Position numbers and translations under genes: made by a program | NCBI RefSeq assembly: GCF_026646375.1 | Contig: NZ_JAIPPU010000010.1 | Span: 88,199-152,198 of the forward strand | Reading direction: 5' to 3' | Length of the DNA stretch: 64,000 nt | DNA from: Acetobacterium wieringae | Lineage (GTDB): Bacteria; Bacillota; Clostridia; Eubacteriales; Eubacteriaceae | Notes under the pieces: model-generated | Database searches by the model: none | What the model was told of the DNA's origin: nothing | The model's input: only the letters and a program-made list of their open reading frames with translations | Shown: positions 18,527-28,042 of the stretch, one piece after another | Position numbering within the stretch: the stretch's first letter is position 1 | Layout: the number at the start of each line of letters is the position of its first letter

Positions 18527-18604
18527 TGAGGTTTGTCAGCTCCCTTCTTAATGGCTGTATGTATGACATTTTGCGTTAGCTAATAAGTTCTGAGTGTACG
18601 CAAT

Positions 18605-19162
18605 TTACCGATTGACTGCTTTAGCACTGAATCGACAGGTTCGATCGCCGGTACACCAGCAGTCAATCTCTTTGACAATAAATGGCTTACCGGAAAAATT
18701 CTCCAACAATGCCGAAATAAAACCTTCATCATAGGTACAGATCTCGTAACCTTCCTCCGGCAATCCGGAGCAGTCAAGATCTTCAGAGACCGTCAGAATC
18801 AGCTCACCTTTGACCATATCAGCTTCTTCCACCCGCAGTATACCCATACCCAACTCTTTTAGTACAGTCTTAAGCTGATTGACAAAATGATTGAGGTCAT
18901 CGGTTTTCGTAATCATATGTTGATAAAATGCGTTACCTGCTAATTGTCCAGCTTCATAAAAAATTTCATCGGTTTCTTTTACCCCAACATGTTTCTCGAT
19001 AATATCTCTGATGGTAAACTGCATCAGTCGATAGATCTCAACCCGGGTGGTATTCCCCAGATTTGGTCGTCCTTCACCAATATCTCCCAACAACTCCCAG
19101 GTAAATTCATATTTTTCAGCCAATAATGATGCCCTCCACTTAACGCTTCTTAAATTACTCAT
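18605..19162 (-). CDS. V4R (4-vinyl reductase-like) sensor protein
   Basis: 185 residues. The C-terminal two thirds match the V4R domain (YEAGQLAGNAFY, CTYDEGFISALLENF, DCWCTGDRTCRFS), which has conserved cysteines that may bind a metal or small ligand. In bacteria V4R domains often act as sensors next to signalling enzymes. Here it precedes two c-di-GMP genes in the same direction, which suggests that it feeds a signal into them. The ATG has only a weak ribosome site (CAGG); a TTG nearer GTGGAGGG is an alternative start. Confidence 0.82.
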   Translation of the reverse strand: MSNLRSVKWRASLLAEKYEFTWELLGDIGEGRPNLGNTTRVEIYRLMQFTIRDIIEKHVGVKETDEIFYEAGQLAGNAFYQHMITKTDDLNHFVNQLKTVLKELGMGILRVEEADMVKGELILTVSEDLDCSGLPEEGYEICTYDEGFISALLENFSGKPFIVKEIDCWCTGDRTCRFSAKAVNR

Positions 19163-19205
19163 GCAACCTGTTTTTTTCGCAATCGTAAATTGATTCTATT
19201 TTTTC

Positions 19206-19236
19206 ATTTTACCACGGTAACCCGGGTCATTGTCAA
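19206..19236 (-). promoter_or_regulatory. Possible promoter of the V4R/GGDEF cluster
   Basis: On the minus strand TTGACA and TAAAAT occur with a 19-base spacer, longer than ideal, 45 bases upstream of the V4R start. Confidence 0.35.
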
Positions 19237-19344
19237 GCTGCTTTAACTGCTAAAGGCTCTGACAGAGCTAGAATACGCCTGTCTTATTTAGAAAGATCTA
19301 CTCTCTCATCGTCATCGGTACCGACGGTTATTATTTTCGCCCTG

Positions 19345-19372
19345 AAAAGATCTCGTTAACGGGATCTTTTTT
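19345..19372 (+). terminator. Intrinsic terminator-like hairpin
   Basis: AAAAGATC / GATCTTTT stem with six T residues on the plus strand. No plus-strand gene precedes it, so it may end a short transcript or insulate the MarR promoter. Confidence 0.5.
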
Positions 19373-19398
19373 GTGCAAACGATTCGCTAAAAGTTGAC

Positions 19399-19427
19399 TT
19401 GACAATTAAAAATTCTTCCGATAAAAT
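19399..19427 (+). promoter_or_regulatory. Sigma-A promoter of the marR-MATE operon
   Basis: Consensus TTGACA, 17-base spacer, TAAAAT. Transcription would start near 19434, which rules out the TTG at 19399 as the MarR start. Confidence 0.8.
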
Positions 19428-19455
19428 AGATAGCATGCTAAGTAATGGAGGCGTA

Positions 19456-19896
19456 ATGAAAACAGATCAATTTAACTTTGGTGGCTTTGTCAAACAATTG
19501 AATAACATTATGGAAATGCGCTTTAATCATTCGTTAAAACAATGGAACCTGACCTCCTCCCAATTTTCTGTGATTATGTATCTGCTTCACCATCAGGATC
19601 AGGAAATCAACCAAAAGATGATTGAAGAAGCTTTTCGTCTCAAAGGACCAACCGTTACTGGGATTGTCAAACGGTTGGTAGAAAAGGAGTTTATCCAGCG
19701 CCGACCTGATTCTCAGGATCGCCGAATTAATTATCTGGAGCTGACTAAAAAGGGTCTGGCGCTGGAGTCGCTGGTTTGTACCGAGATTACTCGTTTGGAA
19801 GCGGAAACCCTCCGGGACATCTCACCTGAACATCTCAACCTGCTGGAGTCCCTTCTGCATCAGATTTTAAAAAACATTACCGACCCTAACCAATGA
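19456..19896 (+). CDS. MarR family transcriptional regulator
   Basis: 146 residues with a central winged helix (LTSSQFSVIMYLL, LKGPTVTGIVKRLVEKEFIQRRPDSQDRRI), where the DxR turn of the wing is present. MarR proteins usually repress a neighbouring efflux gene and release it on binding a small molecule. The ATG at 19456 has GGAGG at good spacing and lies downstream of the promoter. The MATE gene begins 23 bases after its stop, so it is likely the regulator of that pump and of itself. Confidence 0.92.
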   Translation: MKTDQFNFGGFVKQLNNIMEMRFNHSLKQWNLTSSQFSVIMYLLHHQDQEINQKMIEEAFRLKGPTVTGIVKRLVEKEFIQRRPDSQDRRINYLELTKKGLALESLVCTEITRLEAETLRDISPEHLNLLESLLHQILKNITDPNQ

Positions 19897-19918
19897 TTCA
19901 CAGAAAGGAATTATCTTT

Positions 19919-21292
19919 ATGAAAAATGATTTATTTGAAAAGTACCCAATCCCCAAGGCGGTGATGACCCTAGCCATTCCCACCATTCTCAGTATGCTCG
20001 TGACGATTGTCTATAACATGGCCGATACCTATTTTGTCGGCCAAACCGGTGATGCCAATCAGGTAGCTGCCGTTACCCTAACCATGCCAATCTTTTTTCT
20101 GCTAATGGCCTTTGGAAATATTTTCGGGATCGGCGGTGGCTCTTATATTTCCCGACTTTTGGGGGAACACCGGATTGTGGATATCAAGCACACCTCCTCC
20201 TTTGCCTTTTATGGCTCGATTGCCTTGGGTCTGATCGGGATGGTGGTCTTTCTGATTTTTATGGATCCAATTTTGACCATTGCTGGTGCCAGCCCCAACA
20301 CCATCGGTTTTGCCCGGGACTATCTGACCATTGTCGCTTACGGCGCCATCGCCATCAGTCTGCAAAATTCACTGGCCCAGATTGTCCGCTCCGTCGGTGC
20401 AGCCAAAGAATCGATGATCGGAATGATGATTGGAACCGTTATTAATATCATTCTTGATCCTATTATGATACTCGCCATGGGCATGGGCGTAGCTGGAGCA
20501 GCCTGGGCCACTGTGATTGGGAATGCCTGCGCGGTAATATACTTTATTTATTATATTTTCAAACACAGTGATGTGCTCTCCATCTCCCCCCAGGATTTCC
20601 GGATTGAGGGCGCTATTGCTAAAAATACCTTTGCGATTGGGATTCCAGCCTCTGTCAATAATATTCTGATGAGTTTTTCGATGATTATGTTAAACAGCTA
20701 TGCCTCCGCATATGGCGATACCGTCATTGCAGCTCTGGGGGTTTCCGGCCGGGTCTTCTCGATCGTGGTCATGTTGGCGCTGGGTCTGGCAATGGGTATT
20801 CAGCCCTTTATCGGCTACAATTACGCCCAACAGAACTATAAACGGATGAATGATGCAATTAAATTTACCGGTGTGGTTGGTATGTTTATGGGAACTGTGG
20901 TAATGGTTATCGCGATCCTTTTTGCTGCCCCGATTGTCACTTTCTTTATTAATGATCCGGAGGTCATCACCATTGGTGCTACAATGCTGATTATTCAAAT
21001 GTTGGTCAGCCCCTTTCTGGGTCTTCAATTTATTGTCACTACCGTCTATCAGTCGTTGGGAAAAGCCATTCCGTCGCTGATTCTGACAGTATGCCGACAA
21101 GGACTGGCATTTGTCCCGATCCTTGTTATCGGTTCCACGCTATTTGGCCTTCAAGGGATCATCTGGGCCCAACCGCTGGCCGATGTTGTCTCAATTATCC
21201 TGGCGGTATCGATGTACACCGTCACTTACCGAAAACTGCGGGCCAGCAAAACCGAACCGGTTTCCCTGGCAATGGAAGACGGACTGGCTTAA
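19919..21292 (+). CDS. MATE family multidrug/Na+ efflux transporter
   Basis: 457 residues with twelve hydrophobic helices in two similar halves; YPIPKAVMTLAIPTILSM, NMADTYFVGQ and GMGVAGAAWATVIGN are typical of NorM/DinF-type carriers. It exports drugs or metabolites in exchange for Na+ or H+. It follows marR in one operon and ends at a bidirectional terminator. Substrate unknown. Confidence 0.93.
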   Translation: MKNDLFEKYPIPKAVMTLAIPTILSMLVTIVYNMADTYFVGQTGDANQVAAVTLTMPIFFLLMAFGNIFGIGGGSYISRLLGEHRIVDIKHTSSFAFYGSIALGLIGMVVFLIFMDPILTIAGASPNTIGFARDYLTIVAYGAIAISLQNSLAQIVRSVGAAKESMIGMMIGTVINIILDPIMILAMGMGVAGAAWATVIGNACAVIYFIYYIFKHSDVLSISPQDFRIEGAIAKNTFAIGIPASVNNILMSFSMIMLNSYASAYGDTVIAALGVSGRVFSIVVMLALGLAMGIQPFIGYNYAQQNYKRMNDAIKFTGVVGMFMGTVVMVIAILFAAPIVTFFINDPEVITIGATMLIIQMLVSPFLGLQFIVTTVYQSLGKAIPSLILTVCRQGLAFVPILVIGSTLFGLQGIIWAQPLADVVSIILAVSMYTVTYRKLRASKTEPVSLAMEDGLA

Positions 21293-21300
21293 GCCATCAA

Positions 21301-21330
21301 AAAAGCGCCCCTAGATAGGGCGCTTTTTTA
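21301..21330. terminator. Bidirectional terminator between MATE and DAACS genes
   Basis: GCGCCC / GGGCGC stem flanked by A and T runs. The stop codon of the convergent symporter gene (21311-21313) lies inside the hairpin loop. Confidence 0.88.
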
Positions 21331-22918
21331 GTTCACTGGCACGGAGCCGATGTTCTGTGTGAATCATTCCAATATTGGTAGTCATAACATTGCCGGTGGT
21401 GGCAGGATAATCCAGAAAGATGGCAATGGTTACGGCCAGTGCCAGCCCTTCTAAGGGAATACCCAGAAGGTTGAAAACGATGGTGAAGAGAAAAGCCCCC
21501 ATACCTGGGGATGGTGGCACAGCCACCGAAAGAATCATGCACAGAATCACAACCGGAATCATATCCGGCAATGAAAAACCGATTCCGTAAATATTACCTA
21601 TAAACAAAGATGTTAATAATAACATCGGAATAGCGTCCTGCTTATTAAACAAAACCCCCACTGGAATCGAAAAATTGACGACATAGTCCCGGATTTTCTG
21701 CTTGCTCATTGCTGTTGCAGTATGACTGGCAAAGGTGGCACTGGAACTGGCGGTTGAGAAGGCTATCAACAGAAATGGCGCTGCGGTTTTTAAATAAGTC
21801 ACTGGGCTTATTTTTTCATAAACCGTTAAACTCAACAGCATGAACACATTAATGATCAGAAAAGCAATCAGCAACAATACAATCAGCCATACGGCCCCCA
21901 GCAGAGCTGCCCCTTCACCGGAAATCATCATGTTCAAAATACTGATAAAAACCACCACCGGCATCAGAGCACAAACGGCATCCAGGATGGTGGAAAAAAT
22001 CAGATTAGCTTCGGTGATAATTCGCGTGATTTCTGGAAAGCGGCCCTTTAAGGTCAACATCACAATACCACCGATAATCGCCAAAAACATGATCTGTAAG
22101 GTATTGCCATCGATAAAAGGCTGAATAATATTGGCTGGAATGATTCCAAAAACCATCTCACCAATCTGGTTCCACAAATCCCCCTGACCAGCCTGACTTG
22201 CTGACCCAGTGTTGCCCAGCAAAAAAATTTGAGCCATTCCCAGCGAAACCGCTGAAGCCACGAGAATAACTACCATCGACCAAGTCAATAACAATCGGAA
22301 GATCCGTTTCATCTGAGCCAGATTATCCATATTGAAAATACTGCCGATGGCGGAAAAAAACAGTACCGGTATCACAATGGCATTGAGAAAACTAAAAAAT
22401 GTACTGCTAATGGGAGAAAGAATCCCGCTGCCAAGCTGTTTGCCCAGCGCTGGTGCCGTCATCTGGATAAGAAAGCCGGTCAGAATAGCACCAATCAGGG
22501 CAATGGCCGTTGTCAACGCAGGGTTTAGCGGTTTTTGCTTAAGCGTATAAGCAACGTTATTACAGCCCTTTTCGTAGGAATAGGTCACCGATGACAGTCC
22601 GATTAAAATATTCTGTCCAATTCGATTGAAGTCAGCCGCCTCGCCCTCCGGCATTTCCGGTAGGGTCAATGGGTTTTCCGGATTACCCCAGTAATTCAGC
22701 GTCAGAGTAATGGTTTTAAATCGCTTCTGAATCGACAACTCAAAATACGCTTGCGCATTGGCCCGCTCACTCCAGTAAACAATAGCTTCTTCCACAAAAA
22801 GTTGTGCTTTCATGTTATCGCTTTTAGGACACTTGTATTTTTGTAATAGCTCCGAAACAAAGGTATTGGCTTCATCGAGACTGGCCAGACTAAGTGGTAA
22901 AATCTTTTTTACTTCCAT
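21311..22918 (-). CDS. DAACS dicarboxylate/amino-acid symporter with N-terminal HATPase-like domain
   Basis: 535 residues. Residues about 125-535 are a GltP-type sodium:dicarboxylate symporter with eight helices and the hairpin loops (STASSSATFASHTATA for HP1-like serine-rich motif, and AVPPSPGMGAF). Residues 1-120 are extra and soluble: FVEEAIVYWSERA, LTLNYWGNP and SYEKGCNNVAYTLK resemble the N-box and later strands of RsbW-like ATPase folds, although ATP-binding glycines are not clear. A regulatory role for this domain is inferred. AAGGAGG precedes the ATG. Substrate is probably an acidic amino acid or C4-dicarboxylate. Confidence 0.88.
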   Translation of the reverse strand: MEVKKILPLSLASLDEANTFVSELLQKYKCPKSDNMKAQLFVEEAIVYWSERANAQAYFELSIQKRFKTITLTLNYWGNPENPLTLPEMPEGEAADFNRIGQNILIGLSSVTYSYEKGCNNVAYTLKQKPLNPALTTAIALIGAILTGFLIQMTAPALGKQLGSGILSPISSTFFSFLNAIVIPVLFFSAIGSIFNMDNLAQMKRIFRLLLTWSMVVILVASAVSLGMAQIFLLGNTGSASQAGQGDLWNQIGEMVFGIIPANIIQPFIDGNTLQIMFLAIIGGIVMLTLKGRFPEITRIITEANLIFSTILDAVCALMPVVVFISILNMMISGEGAALLGAVWLIVLLLIAFLIINVFMLLSLTVYEKISPVTYLKTAAPFLLIAFSTASSSATFASHTATAMSKQKIRDYVVNFSIPVGVLFNKQDAIPMLLLTSLFIGNIYGIGFSLPDMIPVVILCMILSVAVPPSPGMGAFLFTIVFNLLGIPLEGLALAVTIAIFLDYPATTGNVMTTNIGMIHTEHRLRASELKKRPI

Positions 22919-23026
22919 GGTTCCTCCTTATGCATCTATCTTATGACTGCGTTTGTGTGAACCATGCCACTGATAGTCCCGGGTTGTAAAACTGTCAAAC
23001 CTGAAATTATCTGGCTCTGGCATAAA

Positions 23027-23062
23027 GAACACACGGCATTGCCCATACCGTGTGCCTTTCAC
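23027..23062 (-). terminator. Hairpin between VOC gene and symporter
   Basis: CACACGG / CCGTGTG stem with TTCTTT after it on the minus strand. A second stem, TTTCACCAT / ATGGTGAAA, lies just upstream (about 23056-23100). Probably the terminator of the VOC gene, or a leader structure of the symporter. Confidence 0.45.
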
Positions 23063-23120
23063 CATGATAAAAAATTGTCATGATCATCAAATGGTGAAAT
23101 GATAGTCTAAGATTACCCCA

Positions 23121-23549
23121 TTATACCACTTGACGCGTTCTGCCGTCATCATAATTTAACTGCCAATTTACCCCAAATTTATCGACCAGCGAACCATAAA
23201 CCTTACTCCAGAAGGTTTCCTGCAATTCGGTTTCGACAGTCCCGCCATCTTTTAATTTATAGAAAAGGCCTTTGATCTCATCAAGATCATCACTAAAAAT
23301 GACCAGAGTCATCTTTTCTTTTTGATTGTCCAGTGATTTTGAGAGTTTATCCGATAGCGATATCCGCAGTTCATCGGAGTTAAGATCAGCACGAATGGTC
23401 ACTTTTTCGGCCCGGTCGGGATTCCCCGGTTCGATCAGGGTTTCATCAAATAATATAATTTCAGCCTGATCCGTGCCAAAAACATCGGCATAGAATTCCA
23501 CCGCTTCCTGACAATTTCCATTAAAACTAATATAGGGTTGTACCTGCAT
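23121..23549 (-). CDS. VOC family protein, PhnB/3-demethylubiquinone-methyltransferase-like
   Basis: 142 residues with the PhnB-type glyoxalase fold: QPYISFNGNCQEAVEFY at the start, then ILFDETLIEPG and the C-terminal FWSKVYGSLVDKFGVNWQLN. The longer frame from 23606 is rejected because AAGGAG lies before the ATG at 23549. Function of this clade is not defined; members are small cytoplasmic metal-binding or antibiotic-binding proteins. It is monocistronic. Confidence 0.87.
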   Translation of the reverse strand: MQVQPYISFNGNCQEAVEFYADVFGTDQAEIILFDETLIEPGNPDRAEKVTIRADLNSDELRISLSDKLSKSLDNQKEKMTLVIFSDDLDEIKGLFYKLKDGGTVETELQETFWSKVYGSLVDKFGVNWQLNYDDGRTRQVV

Positions 23550-23724
23550 TTCTACACTCCTTTGCGTTTGGGTGCACCCTTTGCTGATAGTATTTGGGGC
23601 GTGCACCAGGATCTCGGTTTTTACTAATTTTACAGCACCATGACACTCTGTTACATGGTATAGCCCTTTTTTTACGATTTAAACGGTTTCGGGTAAATTT
23701 TTTACAACTTTCTGTAAAATAAAA

Positions 23725-23753
23725 TTGACCTGATGCCAATCTGCTGTTATTGT
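23725..23753 (+). promoter_or_regulatory. Promoter of the Ca/Na antiporter gene
   Basis: TTGACC, 17-base spacer, TATTGT, about 105 bases before the GTG start. Confidence 0.5.
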
Positions 23754-23857
23754 TATAAGGGTCATATATGCAGATTTATTTTCATTCATTTTTGCCTTGT
23801 TACAGACAACCTGATCTACTTTTCTGCAATCTGTTATTATTTGAGGGAGGATTTCTT

Positions 23858-24811
23858 GTGAGTATTATTTTTTTAATTATCGGCCTAATATTATTAGTTA
23901 AAGGTGCCGATTTTTTTGTGGAAGGTTCGTCCTCCATTGCCAAGCGCTTTAACATCCCCAGTATGGTCATCGGTTTGACCCTGGTGGCTTTTGGCACGAG
24001 TGCCCCGGAACTGGCGGTCAGCGTGTCCGGATCGCTAAATCAAGCCAATGGTATTGTTTTTGGGAATGTGGTGGGTTCCAATATTGTCAACATCCTCTTT
24101 ATTCTGGGGATCTCAGCGTTTATTTCCCCCATCAGTATCAAATCAAAAACAATTTTTAAAGAGATGCCTTTTGCTATCCTGACTACCGTTGCTTTAATGC
24201 TGATGGTGATGGATGGTCTGATCAATGGCGATCCAATCAGCGCAGTTTCCCGTTCAGAAGGATGGATTCTATTGCTCTTTTTTGCCATCTATCTTTATTC
24301 GATGGTAGAAATTGCCATCCTTGGCAAAGAAGAATCCGAGGGTGAAATACTTGTAATGCCTGTTCCCAAAAGTATTCTCTTTACCATCGGCGGTCTGGCC
24401 GCCGTTGTTTTTGGCGCTGATCTGGTGGTTAATGCAGCCATTGAAATTGCCACCATCCTGGGGATGTCCGAAACCGTGATCGGTTTGACAATCGTGGCCA
24501 TCGGCACCTCCCTACCGGAACTGATCACCTCCGTGGTAGCAGCCAAAAAAGGCGAGAATGATATTGCTGTGGGCAATATCATTGGTTCCTGTATCTTTAA
24601 TACGCTGTTTGTTCTGGGGGTTTCCGGGGTTATCTTCCCAATTGAAATTGCCGCTGAAAACTATGCCGATCTGTGGATTCTGCTGGCGGCGATGATTATC
24701 GTCGTTCCAATGATGTATACTTCCAAGAAAATCAGCCGCTGGGAAGGGGCCGTCATGATGCTGGGCTATGTCGGTTATTCGGCCTTTATTATCATGCGGG
24801 CGATTTCTTAG
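23858..24811 (+). CDS. Calcium/sodium antiporter, CaCA family (YrbG-like)
   Basis: 317 residues with about ten helices and the two inverted alpha-repeats of the CaCA family: GTSAPELAVS with NVVGSNIVNIL in the first half and GTSLPELITS with GNIIGSCIFNTL in the second. These bind the transported cation. It exchanges Ca2+ (or K+) for Na+ or H+ across the membrane. Start at GTG 23858 with GGAGG 7 bases upstream; the longer frame from 23768 lacks a ribosome site. Confidence 0.92.
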   Translation: MSIIFLIIGLILLVKGADFFVEGSSSIAKRFNIPSMVIGLTLVAFGTSAPELAVSVSGSLNQANGIVFGNVVGSNIVNILFILGISAFISPISIKSKTIFKEMPFAILTTVALMLMVMDGLINGDPISAVSRSEGWILLLFFAIYLYSMVEIAILGKEESEGEILVMPVPKSILFTIGGLAAVVFGADLVVNAAIEIATILGMSETVIGLTIVAIGTSLPELITSVVAAKKGENDIAVGNIIGSCIFNTLFVLGVSGVIFPIEIAAENYADLWILLAAMIIVVPMMYTSKKISRWEGAVMMLGYVGYSAFIIMRAIS

Positions 24812-24832
24812 AGACTTATCCATTTTGAACAG

Positions 24833-24866
24833 TAAAAAAGCACTCGCTTAATGCGGGTGCTTTTTA
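24833..24866. terminator. Bidirectional terminator
   Basis: AAAAAGCAC..CGC pairs with GCG..GTGCTTTTT between the antiporter gene and the convergent XRE pseudogene. Confidence 0.85.
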
Positions 24867-24874
24867 TCGTAATA

Positions 24875-26335
24875 CTATGCCTGGCCTTCATAGCGTAAGA
24901 TCAGCTGATCGATGGCGGCCAAGGTGTCCTCTTTGGGCAACACATAGGAACTACCAGGCAGACTACCAAAAAAATCATCAAAAGCCGCTACAATTTTCGC
25001 TTCTTTTAATTTTATCGTCTTAAAAATCTGTTGATCAGCTTTCTGATAATGCAGGATCAGATGCACCAGAGTCGCTTCATTCACAAATTCTACTGCTGAA
25101 TTAAGAACGATCTTTTTTTCATCGAATGCGTAAGTTTTTCGGGTATCAGTGGCAATATCCTGACGTACCAGTTTGGTCAACATCAGGCGTTCGGCCGGAG
25201 TAAAGGGATGACATACCTCCTCCGGAAAATACATGTTGCCAGTATCCATGAAGGTTTCCAGGTTATTTAATGAAAAAACATTGATCATCGAGCGGTTTTC
25301 TGCTTTAAAATAATCATAAAAGCGATTTGTGGCCGATACCAGGTCATCATAGAAGGGCAATTCCCGGCGAACCTTGTCGGCCACCATTTCATGAGTGGCA
25401 TAATAGGCAAAGCATGGCAGAGGCTAGATGACCTGACGAATACGATAGGTCGTATCCAATGAATATATAGCAAACAGATCTCGACTTTCTTCGATAAAGG
25501 GTTCGGATTGCAAAAGGATGGTCAAAAAACCTTTCTGGTAGAGATCATAAAGCGACGGATCCTGATAGCGGATGGCCCTGCAAAAATCCCGGGAAATCAC
25601 AATGACTTCTTCCGATGTGAGCATAAAATAGGGAAACAGTACATTGATTTCCTGACTCTTCCCAATTGGCTGATAATAATAGTTGGAGTGATAAGTAATA
25701 TTATCAAGCAGCGACAGGCCAATCAGAGTTTTTAGGGTGCTAAGTCCCGGATCGGCAACGCTTTCATCACTGCCTTCCGGAAAACACTGAACATCCTGCA
25801 AAATCAGGTGTTTTGTGTTTCCCAGCATTTGCGAAAAAATGTGCGCATAAACCAGTTCAAAATGACTGGGGATGGAAAGCTTCAGATGCGGTGCAACCTG
25901 GCAAAAAAGCTCCCGATCAATGCTGTTTTCGATGACGCTTCGGACAGCTTCAAAACTAGTCACAATCTGAATTTTTTGTTGTTCCCCTGAGCTGATCGCA
26001 GCGGTATCCGGAGCTTTTAATTCTTTCGAGAAAGGAATTTGATAGTTGGTCAATTCAAAAATGATGGCCATCAACTCCACAATTTTTTGACGATTATAAT
26101 AACGCCGTTCGCCGACCTGGGTGATTTCTTGTAAGGCCTGTAATTCTTCGATTTCAGTCGTTGACAGGCGAAGCGCTTTACATAAGCTTTCAAAAACTTT
26201 ATGTGTAGGCAACCGCTCGCCCGTTTTTATCCGCTGCAGAGTGGTGCGATTAATTTTTCCAATTTCTGCCAGAGATTGTACGGTTTCGCCACTTTCATCA
26301 ATTAGTTCTTCGATTTTTTTACTAAAACGTGTCAT
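24875..26335 (-). pseudogene. XRE-family regulator interrupted by an in-frame TAG codon
   Basis: Two open frames (26335-25424 and 25423-24875) are in the same reading frame and separated only by a TAG at 25424-25426. Together they align end to end with the intact 506-residue paralogue at 30378-31898: HTH (ETVQSLAEIGKINRTTLQRIKSGERLP-like; here KTGERLPTH), then the shared all-helical region. In the paralogue the matching position is Glu (VEPLPC versus stop-PLPC), so a GAG to TAG change explains the break. The downstream part is not decayed, which suggests a recent mutation, readthrough, or a sequence error. Confidence 0.8.
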
Positions 26336-26554
26336 CGGCTACTCCAGTTTCTATATTTTGGGAACCTTTTACTCTTATTATAACCGTGTCGGAGCCAATT
26401 TCAAGATGTGGCATTTTGTGTGCCAGAAAATTTTGCAGTTTTTTGATCCTGTCGAATCGGAAGTGGTTAGCTATAGGTCTAAGATCGGTCATAAAAAAAC
26501 AAGTGCAAATGTTTCAGCACCAATGACATGCTTAACACTTACACTTCTATCGTA

Positions 26555-26597
26555 CAAAAAAGAGTACCCACATCACTGATCCGTTGCGTACTCTTTT
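26555..26597. terminator. Bidirectional terminator below the first EAL-HDOD gene
   Basis: AAAAAAGAGTAC / GTACTCTTTTTT stem with a 20-base loop. Confidence 0.8.
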
Positions 26598-26610
26598 TTA
26601 CTCTATTTAT

Positions 26611-27819
26611 CTAGGCGATATTGCAAACAACACGATTAGACCACTTGATTGCTTCCCGGTAGTCGTGATAAATGTGGTAATCCGCAATTTTTAAGACTTG
26701 AGCCAATTCTTCGACCAAGCTCCATTCGCCTTTTTCATAGGCCACCATCAAAGCCAGGATCGGAAAAAGGATTCCCTGCTGGTTGATCAGAGCCTCTAAA
26801 ATCGCTTGAGGCAAGGCGATCCCCGCCAATACCACATCCATTGGTTGATCAAGAATTGCATCCAGAACACTGAAAAGGCCCATCAGCGCGGCATCATGTT
26901 CCAATTCATGCAATCCCGAGCGTTTCGCCAGTGACTCGGCAAAGCGGGTGCGAATCAGCGACAGTTTGATCAGTTCGGTGGGTTTGTCTTTGCTGACTTC
27001 ATGAATCATTAAAATACTAATCCAGCGTTCAAATTCGCGCAGACCAATATAGCTTAGGGCAAACTTGATGGAGCCAATCGATTCGCTGCCAGCCCGAAAA
27101 CTGGCCAGCCGGAGTAACCGATAGGTCAAGGTCACATCCTGCTCAATCATCTCGGCCAAACGATCAAAGGATGGTTCCTCCGCATTTATTTCAGTCATTA
27201 GTTGCAGATACTGAAGCTGCGAGGGGGTGGCTCGAAAGGTGCGTCCGGCTATGTGCGGTTTACTGAAAAAATAGCCTTGAAAGAGAGTAAACCCAAGCTC
27301 CTTCGCTTTTAGAAATTCATCACGGGTTTCCACTTTTTCAGCTAGCAGTGTTTTTCCCTGAGCAAGACCCGCCGGAATATCATCGATAATGGTATCAAGC
27401 GGAGTGACCATCAGATCATACTTGATAATGTCTGCCAATGGCGTCAGAGGGTAGGTCTGATAGGTCTGGGCGAAATCATCCAAAGCGATGCTGTAGCCCT
27501 TCTCTTTAATATCCTCGAGACGCGCAACCAGATTGCAGCTGACTTCAATATTTTCCAACATTTCCACAATCATTCGATCTGGTTCAATTAGTTCCACAGC
27601 TTCGGAATGAATAAAGATTTCATCAAAGTTAATGAAGGCAAATTTGTCTTCAACGAGGTTCTCCAGTCCCGATTCAAACAGACCGGTGATGACCATGGCG
27701 GTTGCCCCCTGAGACGACATGCCGCCAAAATGCGTCGAGTGGTTGTGAAGCCGAAATAAAAGCTCATACCCGTAAACTTCCAGCTGAGCGTTAAAAATCG
27801 GTTGTCTGGCAATAAACAT
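26611..27819 (-). CDS. EAL-HDOD signalling protein (YuxH-like), copy 1
   Basis: 402 residues. The N-terminal half is a divergent EAL domain starting MFIARQPIFNAQLEVYGYE with YELLFR, IALDDF, IIKYDL and EKVETRDEF; the usual DDFGTG loop is replaced by DDFAQT. The C-terminal half is an HDOD domain (DVTLTYRLLRLASFRAG, HDAALMGLFSVLD). Family members bind or possibly hydrolyse c-di-GMP; with this loop, hydrolysis is doubtful. AGGAGG precedes the ATG. A close paralogue lies directly upstream in the same direction. Confidence 0.9.
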   Translation of the reverse strand: MFIARQPIFNAQLEVYGYELLFRLHNHSTHFGGMSSQGATAMVITGLFESGLENLVEDKFAFINFDEIFIHSEAVELIEPDRMIVEMLENIEVSCNLVARLEDIKEKGYSIALDDFAQTYQTYPLTPLADIIKYDLMVTPLDTIIDDIPAGLAQGKTLLAEKVETRDEFLKAKELGFTLFQGYFFSKPHIAGRTFRATPSQLQYLQLMTEINAEEPSFDRLAEMIEQDVTLTYRLLRLASFRAGSESIGSIKFALSYIGLREFERWISILMIHEVSKDKPTELIKLSLIRTRFAESLAKRSGLHELEHDAALMGLFSVLDAILDQPMDVVLAGIALPQAILEALINQQGILFPILALMVAYEKGEWSLVEELAQVLKIADYHIYHDYREAIKWSNRVVCNIA

Positions 27820-28042
27820 ATAGCCTCCTGGGTCTTTTTATACTGGTGTAAAATTATAAATGTCCGTCTCTATTCAATATGTTTATTGTAACACTATGTT
27901 TCATCAAAAACAAGAATTTTTGCACCCACTGTCTGTATTTTTGAACATGTTTTCTATCTGCTGCCGTTTATTACCAACAAAAAAATGGCGCAACCGTAGC
28001 TGGCCATGTATATTCGTGAATCTGTTATCTAATTTTTCTTGC

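Noticed and set aside
19308..19320. GGTACCGACGG as another family 1 repeat end
   Set aside because: Only one end is present and no matching partner or interior was found; probably chance.
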